Below, piece by piece: positions 48,715-58,735 of a stretch of DNA of 64,000 bases. Each line of letters opens with the position of its first letter. The first letter of the stretch is position 1. Origin of the DNA: Variovorax davisae (lineage in GTDB: Bacteria; Pseudomonadota; Gammaproteobacteria; Burkholderiales; Burkholderiaceae_C); contig NZ_JASZYS010000016.1 in the NCBI RefSeq assembly GCF_030316845.1, forward strand, positions 62,001 to 126,000, in the 5' to 3' direction. Both the position numbers and the translations under genes were made by a program. The notes below the pieces were generated by a model, which made no database searches, was not told where the DNA came from, and saw only the letters and a program-made list of their open reading frames with translations.

Positions 48715-49635
48715 ATGACGGCGATCCTCCTCTTCGAGCAACTGCTCAACGGCTTCGGCTACGGGCTGATGCTGTTCCTGCTGGCCGCCGGCCTGACGCT
48801 GGTGTTCGGCATCATGGACGTGATGAACCTGGCGCACGGCTCGCTCTTCATGGGCGGTGCCTACGTGGCGGCGACCGTGCACACGCACCACGGCTCCTTC
48901 GTGGCCGCGGTGGCGGTGGCGATCGCGGTCGTGGTGCTGGCGGCGCTGCTGCTCGAGGTGTTCCTGGTGCGCCGGCTCTACGGCCGCGACCACCTGGCCC
49001 AGGTGCTCGCGACCTTCGGCCTGATCCTGATCGCCGACGACCTGGTCAAGATGATCTGGGGGCCGTCGCCCGTCATGGCCTCGGCACCGGCCGCGCTGTC
49101 GGGGCCGGTCGAGCTGCTGCCGGGGCTTTTCTATCCGGCCTACCGGATGGTGCTGCTGGCCGCCGGCGCCGCGGTGGCGCTGGGCCTGTACCTGCTGGTC
49201 AACCGCACGCGCATCGGGATGGTGGTGCGCGCCGGTGCGTCGAACCGCGCCATGGCCGAGTTCATGGGCGTGCGCGTCGGCCGCGTGTTCTCGCTGGTGT
49301 TCCTGCTCGGCGCGGCGCTGGCGGCGCTGGCCGGCGCGCTGATGGGCCCGATCACTGCCGTGCAGATCGGCATGGGCGAGGACATCCTGATCCCGTCGCT
49401 GGTGGTGCTGGTGATCGGCGGCATCGGCTCGATCCGCGGCGCCCTGGTGGCGGCCCTGCTGGTCGGCCTGGTCGACACCGTCGGCCGCGCCTTCGTGCCG
49501 ATGGCGCTGGGCCGCGTGCTGCCGCCGACCGTGGTGTCCGACCTCGCGCCGGCGATCGCCGGCCTGGCCACCTATGCGCTGATGGCCGGCGTCCTGGTCT
49601 TCAAGCCGGCCGGGCTGTTCCCGGCGCGGGGCTGA
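48715..49635 (+). CDS. Liv-type ABC permease (LivH family)
   Basis: A 306-residue membrane permease with about eight hydrophobic segments, starting FEQLLNGFGYGLMLFLLAAGL. Family motif GLTLVFGIMDVMNLAHG and GASNRAMAEFMGV for the ATPase-coupling loop are present. Starts 4 bp after the receptor gene and is followed by its LivM partner 5 bp later. Part of the probable aromatic-acid importer. Confidence 0.9.
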   Translation: MTAILLFEQLLNGFGYGLMLFLLAAGLTLVFGIMDVMNLAHGSLFMGGAYVAATVHTHHGSFVAAVAVAIAVVVLAALLLEVFLVRRLYGRDHLAQVLATFGLILIADDLVKMIWGPSPVMASAPAALSGPVELLPGLFYPAYRMVLLAAGAAVALGLYLLVNRTRIGMVVRAGASNRAMAEFMGVRVGRVFSLVFLLGAALAALAGALMGPITAVQIGMGEDILIPSLVVLVIGGIGSIRGALVAALLVGLVDTVGRAFVPMALGRVLPPTVVSDLAPAIAGLATYALMAGVLVFKPAGLFPARG

Positions 49636-49640
49636 AACGC

Positions 49641-50627
49641 ATGCCGCAACAACAAGCTTCGCCCGCCGCGCGCTGGGCCCCCTGGTTGGCGCTGGCGCTG
49701 CTCGCGGCATTCCCGCTGGTGGCGCCGGTGCTGGGCCTGGACTTCTACATCGGCTTCGTGCGCCGCGCGCTGATCTTCGCGCTGGCGGCTGCGGGGCTGA
49801 ACTTCATCCTCGGCTTCGGCGGCATGGCGGCGCTCGGGCACGCCGGCTTCCTCGGCGTCGGCGCCTATGCGCTGGTGGCCCTCGTCAACGCCGGCGTCAG
49901 CTCGGCCTGGGTCCTCTGGCCGGCCGCGGCCGCGGTCGCCGCCGGCGCGGCGGCCCTGATCGGCCTGGTCGCGCTGCGCACCCGTGGCGTCTACTTCATC
50001 ATGATCACGCTGGCCTTCGCGCAGATGCTCTATTTCGTCGCGGTGTCGCTGCGCGTCTATGGCGGCGACGACGGCTACAACCTGCCGGCCCGCCCGACGC
50101 TGGGCCTGGGCCTCGACCTGGCGAACGAGCCGACGCTGTACGGGGTCGTCCTGGTCCTGTTCGCGGCCGTGATGGCCCTGCTGAACCGCGCCACCCGGTC
50201 CCGTTTCGGCCATGCCCTGACCGGCATCCGCGACAACGAGACACGGATGCAGGCCATGGGCTACCCGGTCTTCCGGCTGCGCCTCGCGGCCTTCGTGATC
50301 GCCGGCGCGATCGCCGGGCTGGCCGGCGCGCTGCTGGTCACCAACAACAGCTTCGTCAGCCCGGCCGTGATGCACTGGACGCAATCGGCGACCTTGATCG
50401 TGATGGTGGTGATCGGCGGCGTGGGCCGGCGCTGGGGCGGACCGGTCGGCGCCGCCGCCTGGATCCTGCTGGAGGAAATCACCCGGCAGTACACCGACTA
50501 CTGGCACCTGCCGCTCGGCGTGCTGCTGCTGCTGATCGTCTTCCTGGCGCCGCGCGGCCTGGTGGCGATGCTGCAGCGCAAGCCGCGTGCAACGATCGCG
50601 GCGACACCCGCGGGAGCGACCGAATGA
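49641..50627 (+). CDS. Liv-type ABC permease (LivM family)
   Basis: A 328-residue permease with the LivM pattern: GLNFILGFGGMAALGHAGFLGVGA near 54-77 and ALTGIRDNETRMQAMGY coupling loop near 193-209. Its stop overlaps the LivG-type start (ATGA). Pairs with the LivH-type permease to form the channel of the importer. Confidence 0.92.
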   Translation: MPQQQASPAARWAPWLALALLAAFPLVAPVLGLDFYIGFVRRALIFALAAAGLNFILGFGGMAALGHAGFLGVGAYALVALVNAGVSSAWVLWPAAAAVAAGAAALIGLVALRTRGVYFIMITLAFAQMLYFVAVSLRVYGGDDGYNLPARPTLGLGLDLANEPTLYGVVLVLFAAVMALLNRATRSRFGHALTGIRDNETRMQAMGYPVFRLRLAAFVIAGAIAGLAGALLVTNNSFVSPAVMHWTQSATLIVMVVIGGVGRRWGGPVGAAAWILLEEITRQYTDYWHLPLGVLLLLIVFLAPRGLVAMLQRKPRATIAATPAGATE

Positions 50628-51384
50628 GCCTCTTCCAAGTCGAGGGCCTGGTCAAGCGCTTCGGCGCGCTGCTGGCGACCGACCACGTGAGCCTGGAAGT
50701 GGCGGCCGGCGAGATCCATGCGCTGATCGGCCCCAACGGCGCCGGCAAGTCCACGCTCGTCAACCTGATCTCGGGGCTGCATGCGCCCGATGCGGGCCGC
50801 ATCGTGCTCGACGGCGTGGCGCTCACCGGGCTGCCGATGCACCGGCGGGTCGAGGCCGGGCTGTCGCGCTGCTTCCAGATCACGAGCATCTTCCGCGACG
50901 CGACCGTGCGCGACAACCTGCTGCTCGCGGCCCAGGCCCATGCGGGGAGTTCGCTGCGCTTCCTGCGGCCGCGCGATGCCGAGGCGGCGCTGTTCGAGAC
51001 CGCGCACGCGCTCGGCGAAAGAGTCGGCCTGGCGGGCCAGTTCGAGCGCATCGCGGGCACCCTGCCCCATGGCGCCCAGCGCAAGCTCGACGTCGCGCTC
51101 GCGCTGGCCGCGAGCCCCAAGCTGCTGCTGCTCGACGAACCGATGGCCGGCATGGGGCCGGAGGACTCCGAACGCATGACCGAACTGATCCACAGCCTGC
51201 GGGGCGACATGGCGATCCTGCTGATCGAGCACGACATGAAGGCCGTGTTCGCGCTGGCCGACCGCATCTCGGTGCTGGTCTACGGCCGCGTGCTGGTGGC
51301 CGGCGATGCCGCCACCATCAAGGGGCACCCGCAGGTGCAGGCGGTCTACCTCGGCACCGAGGACGCATCGGTCGAGGCGATGGC

Positions 51385-51388
<4 letters not shown>
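50624..51388 (+). CDS. Liv-type ABC ATPase (LivG family)
   Basis: A 254-residue ABC ATPase with Walker A GPNGAGKST (about 38-46), LPHGAQRKLDVA as the signature region, Walker B LLLLDEP and the H-loop LLIEHDMKAV. Overlaps livM-like by 4 bp and its stop overlaps the LivF-type ATPase by 4 bp (ATGA). Confidence 0.93.
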
Positions 51389-52110
<722 letters not shown>

Positions 52111-52229
52111 GGCCGATCCGAGGCCCGAAAAGGCGGTCCATGCCGCAGTCGCTTTCCCTTTGTGCGACCGGATATGGCGCGTTGATCCGAACGGCGCGCA
52201 GCAAGACGAGGCAGCCGCCAGTGCGCCGC

Positions 52230-52235
52230 TAGAGT
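52230..52235 (+). promoter_or_regulatory. -10 element (TAGAGT) for the TPR-GT41 gene
   Basis: TAGAGT lies 27 nt before the ATG at 52263, giving a leader of about 20 nt without an obvious Shine-Dalgarno. No strong -35. Confidence 0.35.
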
Positions 52236-52262
52236 GCGCGCTGCCTGTTCCTCCGTCTTCAC

Positions 52263-54338
52263 ATGAACCGATCCCGCGCGCCCCGGCCGCACCCCCTTTT
52301 TTCCCGCTTCGCGGCGGCGCCGAAGCCGGCCGGGCCCGACGCGCTCTACGCGCAGGCCCTGGCGCTGTACCAGCAGGGCCAGTGGGAGGCGGCCATCGGC
52401 CTGTGTCGCGACAAGCTGCTGCCGCGGGCCCCCCACCACCGGGATGGCCTGGCGCTGCTCGGCGCGGCCTGCTTCCTGCACGACGACCTGCCGGGCTCGG
52501 CGCAGGCCCTGCAGGCGGCGATCGCCGCGGGCGCGGGCGCCGAGACCCACACCAACCTCGGCCTCACGCTGAACGCGCTGCATCGGCCCGACGAGGCCGA
52601 AGCCGCCTACCGGCGGGCCGTGGCGCTCGATCCGCGGCAGGCCAAGGCCTGGAACAACCTGGGCAACCTGCTGGCCCGCAGCTTCCAGGCCAGCCGCCGC
52701 GACGAGGCCCTGCATTGTTACCGGCAGGCGCTGGCGGCCAGGCCCGACTACGCCAATGCCCTCACCAACCTGGGCTACGAACTGGAAAACCGCAAGGATC
52801 TCGCCGGTGCCGAGCGGTGCTATCGCGAGGCCCTGCGCGTCCAGCCCCGCTTCCTGCCGGCCATCGGCAACCTGGCCGATCTGCTCAAGCGGCTGAAGCA
52901 GCCCGAGGAGGCGCTGCGCTACTACCGGCAGGCCATCGTTCTCGACCCGCACGATCCCAGATTCATCGGCAGCGCGCTGGGCTTGCGCCGGGATGCCGCC
53001 GACTGGCGGCCCGAGGGCAAGCCGACGGCAGCGGCGCTGGTGGCTGCGCTGGCGCGGGACCGGCCGAGCGAGATGGCGCCGCTCTATCTGCTCGCGCTGC
53101 CCGAGAGCAGCGCCGAACTGCAGCGCAGTGCGGCGGCGCGCTTCGCCCGCTGCAAGTGGGCCTGGGCGCTCGCGCACCCGCCGCTGGCCGCCCCCGCCAC
53201 GCCCCGCGAGGGCGCATTGCGCATCGGCTACCTGTCGGCCGATTTCCGTAACCATCCGGTGGCGCACCTGGTGACCGAGGTCATCGCCGCCCAGGACCGC
53301 GCGCAGTCCGAGGTGTTCCTCTACGCCTACGGCCCGCCGGCCGACGACGCGCAGCGCCGGGCCTTGCAGCAGGCCGCCGACCATTTCATCGACATCGGCG
53401 CCATGGACGACCTCGACGCCGCGCGGCGCATCCGCGATGACGGCATCGACGTGCTGGTCGACCTGACCGGCTACACCACCCATGCGCGGCTGGCGATCAC
53501 CGCCCTGCGCCCGGCGCCCGTGATCGCCTCCTGGCTCGGCTACATCGGCAGCCTGGGGGAGCCGCGCCTGGCCGACTACGTGATCGGCGACGCCATCGCC
53601 ACGCCGCCGGCGCTGGCGCAGCACTTCAGCGAGACGCTGGCCCTGATGCCCGAGTGCTTCCAGCCCAATGCGGCCCTGCATGCGCTGCCGCCGCCGCCGC
53701 GCCGCGCCGACGAGGGCCTGCCCGAGGACTCGCTGGTGTTCTGCAGCTTCAACCAGATCTTCAAGCTCACGCCGCAGCTGTGGGACGACTGGTGCCAGAT
53801 CCTGCAGGCCGTGCCCGGCAGCGTCCTGTGGCTGGCGCCACCCGGGTCCGAGACGACGGCGCAGAACCTGCGCGAGGAGACCGCCCGGCGCGGCGTGGCG
53901 CCCGAGCGCCTGGTCTTTGCCCGGCGCCAGCCGCTGCCTGCGCACCAGGCGCGGATCGCGCTCGCCGACATCGCGCTCGACACCTTTCCCTACAACTCGG
54001 GCACCACCGCCAGCGACGTGCTGCGCGCCGGCGTGCCGCTGGTCACGCGCGCGGGGGAAACTTTCGTGGCCCGGATGGCGGCGAGTTTGCTGAACGCGGT
54101 CGGGTTGCCTGAACTGGTGGCTGTGGGCAGCCCGGGCTACCGGCGGCTGGCGATCGCCTTGGCGAAGGACACGCCACGCCGCAGCGGCCTGCGAGGCGCC
54201 CTGGCCCACCGTGTCGCGGCCTCGTCCCTGTTTCAGCCGCAACGCTTCGCGCGGCAGCTCGATGCGTTGTTGCGGGCCATGCACGACCAGGCATTGGCGC
54301 AGCGGCGGCACACGATCGTGCTGCCGCCAACGATCTGA
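52263..54338 (+). CDS. TPR and GT41 (SPINDLY/OGT-like) glycosyltransferase
   Basis: A 691-residue protein. Residues about 20-250 are tetratricopeptide repeats (e.g. WNNLGNLLARSFQ and NALTNLGYEL). Residues about 320-685 are a GT41 domain with GYLSADFRNHPVAHL (the His-Pro of the OGT active site), FNQIFKLTPQLWDDW with the conserved Lys, PYNSGTTASDVLRAGVP UDP loop and a SR-like VARMAAS. Key residues seem intact, so it should be active. The protein acceptor is unknown. It stands alone between two Liv operons. Confidence 0.88.
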   Translation: MNRSRAPRPHPLFSRFAAAPKPAGPDALYAQALALYQQGQWEAAIGLCRDKLLPRAPHHRDGLALLGAACFLHDDLPGSAQALQAAIAAGAGAETHTNLGLTLNALHRPDEAEAAYRRAVALDPRQAKAWNNLGNLLARSFQASRRDEALHCYRQALAARPDYANALTNLGYELENRKDLAGAERCYREALRVQPRFLPAIGNLADLLKRLKQPEEALRYYRQAIVLDPHDPRFIGSALGLRRDAADWRPEGKPTAAALVAALARDRPSEMAPLYLLALPESSAELQRSAAARFARCKWAWALAHPPLAAPATPREGALRIGYLSADFRNHPVAHLVTEVIAAQDRAQSEVFLYAYGPPADDAQRRALQQAADHFIDIGAMDDLDAARRIRDDGIDVLVDLTGYTTHARLAITALRPAPVIASWLGYIGSLGEPRLADYVIGDAIATPPALAQHFSETLALMPECFQPNAALHALPPPPRRADEGLPEDSLVFCSFNQIFKLTPQLWDDWCQILQAVPGSVLWLAPPGSETTAQNLREETARRGVAPERLVFARRQPLPAHQARIALADIALDTFPYNSGTTASDVLRAGVPLVTRAGETFVARMAASLLNAVGLPELVAVGSPGYRRLAIALAKDTPRRSGLRGALAHRVAASSLFQPQRFARQLDALLRAMHDQALAQRRHTIVLPPTI

Positions 54339-54344
54339 AGGCCC

Positions 54345-55334
54345 TCAGCCCTTCGCCACCCCGCGCCGCCGATCGATGAAGGCGATGATCTCGCCCATGA
54401 TCCCGCGCCGGAAGGCCAGCACGCAGATCACGAAGATCAGCCCCGTGACCATGGTCACCGACTCGCCCAGCGTGTTGAACCAGTCGACGGTCGTGAGGCG
54501 CGCCAGCAGGTGGCCCAGCTCGCCGATCTTGTTCTCGAGCAGCACCACCACCGCCGAGCCGACCAGCGGCCCCGACAGGGTGCCGAGCCCGCCGACCAGC
54601 GTCATCAGGATGACCTGGCCCGAGGCGCTCCAATGCACGTCCGACAGCGTGGCGAAGCCCAGCACCAGCGTCTTGAGCGAGCCCGCGAGGCCCGACAGCG
54701 CGGCCGAGATCACGAAGGCCAGCAATTTGAAGCGGCTGACGTCATAGCCCAGCGAAAGCGCGCGCGGCTCGTTCTCCTTGATGCCCTTGAGCACCTGGCC
54801 GAAGGGCGAATGGATGGTGCGCACGATCAGCAGGAACGCCGCCACCACGATCACCAGGGTGACGTAATACATCGTGAGGTCGTTCTGCAGGTCGACCAGG
54901 CCGAAGAGCTTGCCGCGCGGCACGCCCTGCAGGCCGTCCTCGCCGCCGGTGAACTTGGCCTGCAGCGCGACGAAGAACACCATCTGCGCCAGCGCCAGCG
55001 TGATCATCGCGAAGTAGATGCCCTGCCGGCGGATCGCCAGCAGGCCGAAGATCCAGCCCAGGAAGGCGCCGGCCGCGGTGCCGGCGACCAGGCCGAGTTC
55101 GGGCGTCAGGCCCCAGACCTTCATCGCATGGCCGGCCACGTAGGCCGAGCCGCCGAGAAAGGCCGCATGGCCGAAGGACAAGAGGCCGGTGTAGCCCAGC
55201 AGCAGGTTGAAGGCCGAGGCGAACAGCGCGAAGCACATCAGCTTCATCACGAACACCGGATAGGCGCCGACGAAAGGTGCGAGAACGAGGGCGACGAGCA
55301 GCAGCAGGTAGATGACTGTAGAGAGCTTTTTCAT
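54345..55334 (-). CDS. livM: branched-chain amino acid ABC permease LivM
   Basis: A 329-residue permease with LivM pattern: NLLLGYTGLLSFGHAAFLGGSAYV near 43-66 and LKGIKENEPRALSLGYD coupling loop. Last gene of a minus-strand operon livG-livF-SBP-SBP-livH-livM; it lies 12 bp after livH. Confidence 0.92.
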   Translation of the reverse strand: MKKLSTVIYLLLLVALVLAPFVGAYPVFVMKLMCFALFASAFNLLLGYTGLLSFGHAAFLGGSAYVAGHAMKVWGLTPELGLVAGTAAGAFLGWIFGLLAIRRQGIYFAMITLALAQMVFFVALQAKFTGGEDGLQGVPRGKLFGLVDLQNDLTMYYVTLVIVVAAFLLIVRTIHSPFGQVLKGIKENEPRALSLGYDVSRFKLLAFVISAALSGLAGSLKTLVLGFATLSDVHWSASGQVILMTLVGGLGTLSGPLVGSAVVVLLENKIGELGHLLARLTTVDWFNTLGESVTMVTGLIFVICVLAFRRGIMGEIIAFIDRRRGVAKG

Positions 55335-55346
55335 GGGGCTGCCGTC

Positions 55347-56222
55347 TTACTTCTCTTTGCCGAAGAGACCGGCCGGGCGGATGAGCAGCACGATGACCAT
55401 GATCACGAAGACCACGGTGGAGGATGCCTCGGGGTAGAACACTTTGGTCAGGCCTTCGATCACGCCGAGCCCGAGCCCGGTGAGGATGGCGCCCATGATC
55501 GAGCCCATGCCGCCGATCACGACCACCGCGAACACGACGATGATCAGGTTCTGCCCCATCAGCGGCGAGACCTGGATCACCGGCGCCGCGAGCACGCCCG
55601 CGAAGGCGGCCAGCGCCACGCCGAAGCCGTAGGTCAGCGTGATCATCAGCGGCACGTTGACGCCGAAGGCCTCGACCAGCCGCGGGTTCTCGGTGCCGGC
55701 GCGCAGGTAGGCGCCGAGCCGGGTCTTCTCGATCACGAACCAGGTCGCGAAGCAGACCGTCAACGAGGCCACCACCACCCAGGCCCGGTAGTTGGGAAGG
55801 ATCATGAAGCCGAGGTCGGTGGCGCTGGCCAGCGCGTCGGGCGTGTCGTAGGCCAGGCCCGAGACACCGTAGATCGAGCGGAACACGCCTTCGATCAGCA
55901 GCGTGAGGCCGAGCGTGAGCAACAGGCCGTACAGGTGGTCGAGCTTGTAGATCCAGCGCAGCAGCAGCCGCTCGATGACGATGCCGAACAGCCCCACGAT
56001 GACCGGCGCCACCGCCAGCATGACCCAGTAGTTGACGTCGAAGTAGTTCATCGCCATCCAGGTCAGCACCGCGCCCAGCATGAACAGCGCGCCGTGCGCG
56101 AAGTTGATGACGTTGAGCAGGCCGAAGATCACTGCGAGCCCGAGGCTCAGGATCGCGTAGAACGACCCGTTGACCAGCCCGAGAAGGAGCTGGCTCAACA
56201 AGGCAGGCAGTGATATTTGCAT
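55347..56222 (-). CDS. livH: branched-chain amino acid ABC permease LivH
   Basis: A 291-residue permease with about eight membrane segments, starting QLLLGLVNGSFYAILSLGLAVIFGLLNVINFAHGAL. Spaced 38 bp from the second binding protein. Forms the channel with LivM. Confidence 0.92.
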   Translation of the reverse strand: MQISLPALLSQLLLGLVNGSFYAILSLGLAVIFGLLNVINFAHGALFMLGAVLTWMAMNYFDVNYWVMLAVAPVIVGLFGIVIERLLLRWIYKLDHLYGLLLTLGLTLLIEGVFRSIYGVSGLAYDTPDALASATDLGFMILPNYRAWVVVASLTVCFATWFVIEKTRLGAYLRAGTENPRLVEAFGVNVPLMITLTYGFGVALAAFAGVLAAPVIQVSPLMGQNLIIVVFAVVVIGGMGSIMGAILTGLGLGVIEGLTKVFYPEASSTVVFVIMVIVLLIRPAGLFGKEK

Positions 56223-56260
56223 GACGGAAGGGATCGCGATGAAAAGGTCAGGAGGTCAGC

Positions 56261-57454
56261 TTATTTCCAGAGGGCGCACTTGCTCTCGGCCTTGGTCGTG
56301 AAGACTTCTTCGCCGGGCAGCTTGGCGACCACCTTGTAGTAGTCCCACGGCTGCGTCGATTCGCTCGGCGACTTGACCTGCATCAGGTACATGTCGTGCA
56401 CCATGCGGCCGTCGGGGCGGATCACGCCCTTGGCGTAGAAGTCGTTGATCGGCATCTTCTTGAGCTCGGCCATCACCTTGTCGGCGTCGCTGCTCTTGGC
56501 CGCCTGCACCGCCTTCAGGTAGGTCATCGTGGCCGAGTAGTCGGCAGCCTGGATGTCGGTCGGCATGCGCTTGGTCTTGTCGAAGAACTTCTTGCCGAAG
56601 GCGCGGGTCTCCTGGTTGAGGTTCCAGTCCCAGCTGGTGGTCAGCAGCAGGCCTTCGGTGTTCTTCAGGCCCAGGCTGTGGATGTCGGTGATGAAGACCA
56701 GCAGGCCGGCCATCTTCATCGACTTGTTGATCCCGAATTCCTTCGCTGCCTTGATCGCGTTGATGGTGTCGCCGCCGGCGTTGGCCAGGCCCAGGATCTG
56801 GGCCTTCGAGTTCTGGGCTTGCAGCAGGAAGGACGAGAAATCGGAGGCGTTGAGCGGGTGCTTGACGCCGCCGACCACCGTGCCGCCCTTCTCCTTGACG
56901 ACCTTGGCCGTGTCGGATTCCAGCGCAGCGCCGAAGGCGTAGTCGGCGGTCAGGAAGAACCAGCTCTTGCCGCCGTTCGCGACCACCGCGCCGCCCGTGC
57001 CCTTGGCCAGCGCCACGGTGTCGTAGGCATAGTGCACCGTGTACGGGCTGCATTGCTCGTTGGTGAGCGCCGAAGAGCCCGCACCGTTGACCATGAAGAC
57101 GCGCTTCTTCTCCTGCGCCACCTTGGCCATCGCCAGGCCGGTGCCCGAGTTGGTGCCGCCGAACAGCATCGTGAGGTTGTCGGTGTCGATCCACTCGCGC
57201 GCCTTGGAGGCGGCGATGTCGGCCTTGTTCTGGTGGTCGGCCGTGACCAGTTCGATCGGCAGGCCGTTGACCTTGCCGCCGAAGTCGTCGATCGCCATCT
57301 GGATCGCGGTGGCGCCGCCCTTGCCTTCGACGTCGGCGTAGAGGCTGGACATGTCGGTGATAAAGCCGATCTTCACTTTCTCCTGGGCTTGAACAGCGCC
57401 GGTCGCCAGGGCGATGGCAAGGGAGACGGCAGAAAGTGCGATTGTTTTCTTCAT
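56261..57454 (-). CDS. ABC substrate-binding protein (paralogue 2)
   Basis: A 397-residue periplasmic receptor with signal peptide ending AVQAQEK. It is a close tandem paralogue of the next gene upstream, sharing segments such as IGFITDMSSLYADVEGK, ADHQNKADIAASKAREWIDT and SKCALWK at the C-terminus. Likely a recent duplication that may broaden ligand range. GAGA-type ribosome site upstream. Confidence 0.9.
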   Translation of the reverse strand: MKKTIALSAVSLAIALATGAVQAQEKVKIGFITDMSSLYADVEGKGGATAIQMAIDDFGGKVNGLPIELVTADHQNKADIAASKAREWIDTDNLTMLFGGTNSGTGLAMAKVAQEKKRVFMVNGAGSSALTNEQCSPYTVHYAYDTVALAKGTGGAVVANGGKSWFFLTADYAFGAALESDTAKVVKEKGGTVVGGVKHPLNASDFSSFLLQAQNSKAQILGLANAGGDTINAIKAAKEFGINKSMKMAGLLVFITDIHSLGLKNTEGLLLTTSWDWNLNQETRAFGKKFFDKTKRMPTDIQAADYSATMTYLKAVQAAKSSDADKVMAELKKMPINDFYAKGVIRPDGRMVHDMYLMQVKSPSESTQPWDYYKVVAKLPGEEVFTTKAESKCALWK

Positions 57455-57494
57455 GGTCGATTCAAAAGAGAGATGGGTGAGAGAAATCGGGGCG

Positions 57495-58691
57495 TCATTT
57501 CCAGAGCGCGCACTTGGAGTCGGCCTGGGTCGTGAAGACCTGGTCGCCGGGCAGCTTGGCGTTGACCTTGAGGTAGTCCCAGGGCTGCTTCGAGTCGGCC
57601 GGCGACTTGACCTCGACCAGGTACATGTCGTGCACCATGCGGCCGTCGGCGCGGATCACGCCCTTGGCGTAGAAGTCGTTGATCGGCGTCTTCTTCAGTT
57701 CGGCCATCACCTTGTCGGCGTCGGCGGTCTTCGCGGCCTGCACGGCCTTCAGGTAGGTCATCGTGGCCGAGTAGTCGGCGGCCTGGATGTCGGTCGGCAT
57801 GCGCTTGGTCTTGTCGAAGAAGCGCTTCGAGAACTTGCGCGTGTCGTCGTTCAGGTCCCAGTACCAGCTGGTGGTGTGCAGCAGGCCTTCGGTGTTCTTC
57901 AGGCCCAGGCTGTGGATGTCGCTCAGGAAGATCAGCAGGCCCGCCAGCTTCATGCTCTTGCCGATGCCGAATTCCTTCGCCGCCTTGATCGAGTTGATGG
58001 TGTCGCCGCCGGCATTGGCCAGCCCCAGGATCTGGGCCTTCGAGTTCTGCGCCTGCAGCAGGAAGGACGAGAAGTCCGAGGCATTGAGCGGTGCGCGCAC
58101 CGCACCCACCACCGTGCCGCCCTTGGCCTTGACCACCGCCGTGGTGTCGGCTTCGAGCGCATGGCCGAAGGCGTAGTCGGCGGTCAGGAAGAACCAGCTC
58201 TTGCCGCCGCGGTCGACCACCGCGCCGCCGGTGCCCTTGGCCAGCGCCACCGTGTCGTAGGCGTAGTGCACCGTGTACGGGCTGCACTGCTCGTTGGTGA
58301 GCGCCGAGGTGGCGGCGCCGTTGTTGAAGTAGACCCGCTTCTTCTCCTGCGCCACCTTGGCCGTGGCCAGCGCGGTGCCGGAGTTGGTGCCGCCGAAGAC
58401 CATGGTCACGCCGTCGGTGTCGATCCACTCGCGCGCCTTCGAGGCCGCGATGTCGGCCTTGTTCTGGTGGTCGGCGGTGAGCAGCTCGATCGGCTGGCCC
58501 AGCACCTTGCCGCCGAAATCGTCGATCGCCATCTGGATGGCGAGCGCGCCGTTCTTGCCCTCGACGTCGGCATAGAGGCTCGACATGTCGGTCACGAAGC
58601 CGATCTTGACCTTTTCCTGGGCCTGGGCGGCGCCGCAGGCGAGCGCCGTCGCAGCGACGGCCAGGGTCATTGCGCTGAACTGGTTCTTCAT
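57495..58691 (-). CDS. ABC substrate-binding protein (paralogue 1)
   Basis: A 398-residue receptor, signal peptide ending GAAQAQEK. Tandem paralogue of the previous entry with long identical stretches. GGAG 8 nt before ATG 58691. Follows livF by 44 bp with a T9 tract in the mRNA between them. Confidence 0.9.
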   Translation of the reverse strand: MKNQFSAMTLAVAATALACGAAQAQEKVKIGFVTDMSSLYADVEGKNGALAIQMAIDDFGGKVLGQPIELLTADHQNKADIAASKAREWIDTDGVTMVFGGTNSGTALATAKVAQEKKRVYFNNGAATSALTNEQCSPYTVHYAYDTVALAKGTGGAVVDRGGKSWFFLTADYAFGHALEADTTAVVKAKGGTVVGAVRAPLNASDFSSFLLQAQNSKAQILGLANAGGDTINSIKAAKEFGIGKSMKLAGLLIFLSDIHSLGLKNTEGLLHTTSWYWDLNDDTRKFSKRFFDKTKRMPTDIQAADYSATMTYLKAVQAAKTADADKVMAELKKTPINDFYAKGVIRADGRMVHDMYLVEVKSPADSKQPWDYLKVNAKLPGDQVFTTQADSKCALWK

Positions 58692-58735
58692 GAGAGGTCT
58701 CCGTTCAATCAACAGGTTGGAAAAAAAAAGCGGGA

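Noticed and set aside
54510-56213. A 567-codon plus-strand open frame opposite livM-livH
   Set aside because: His/Asp/Gln-rich antisense shadow of two well-defined permeases.
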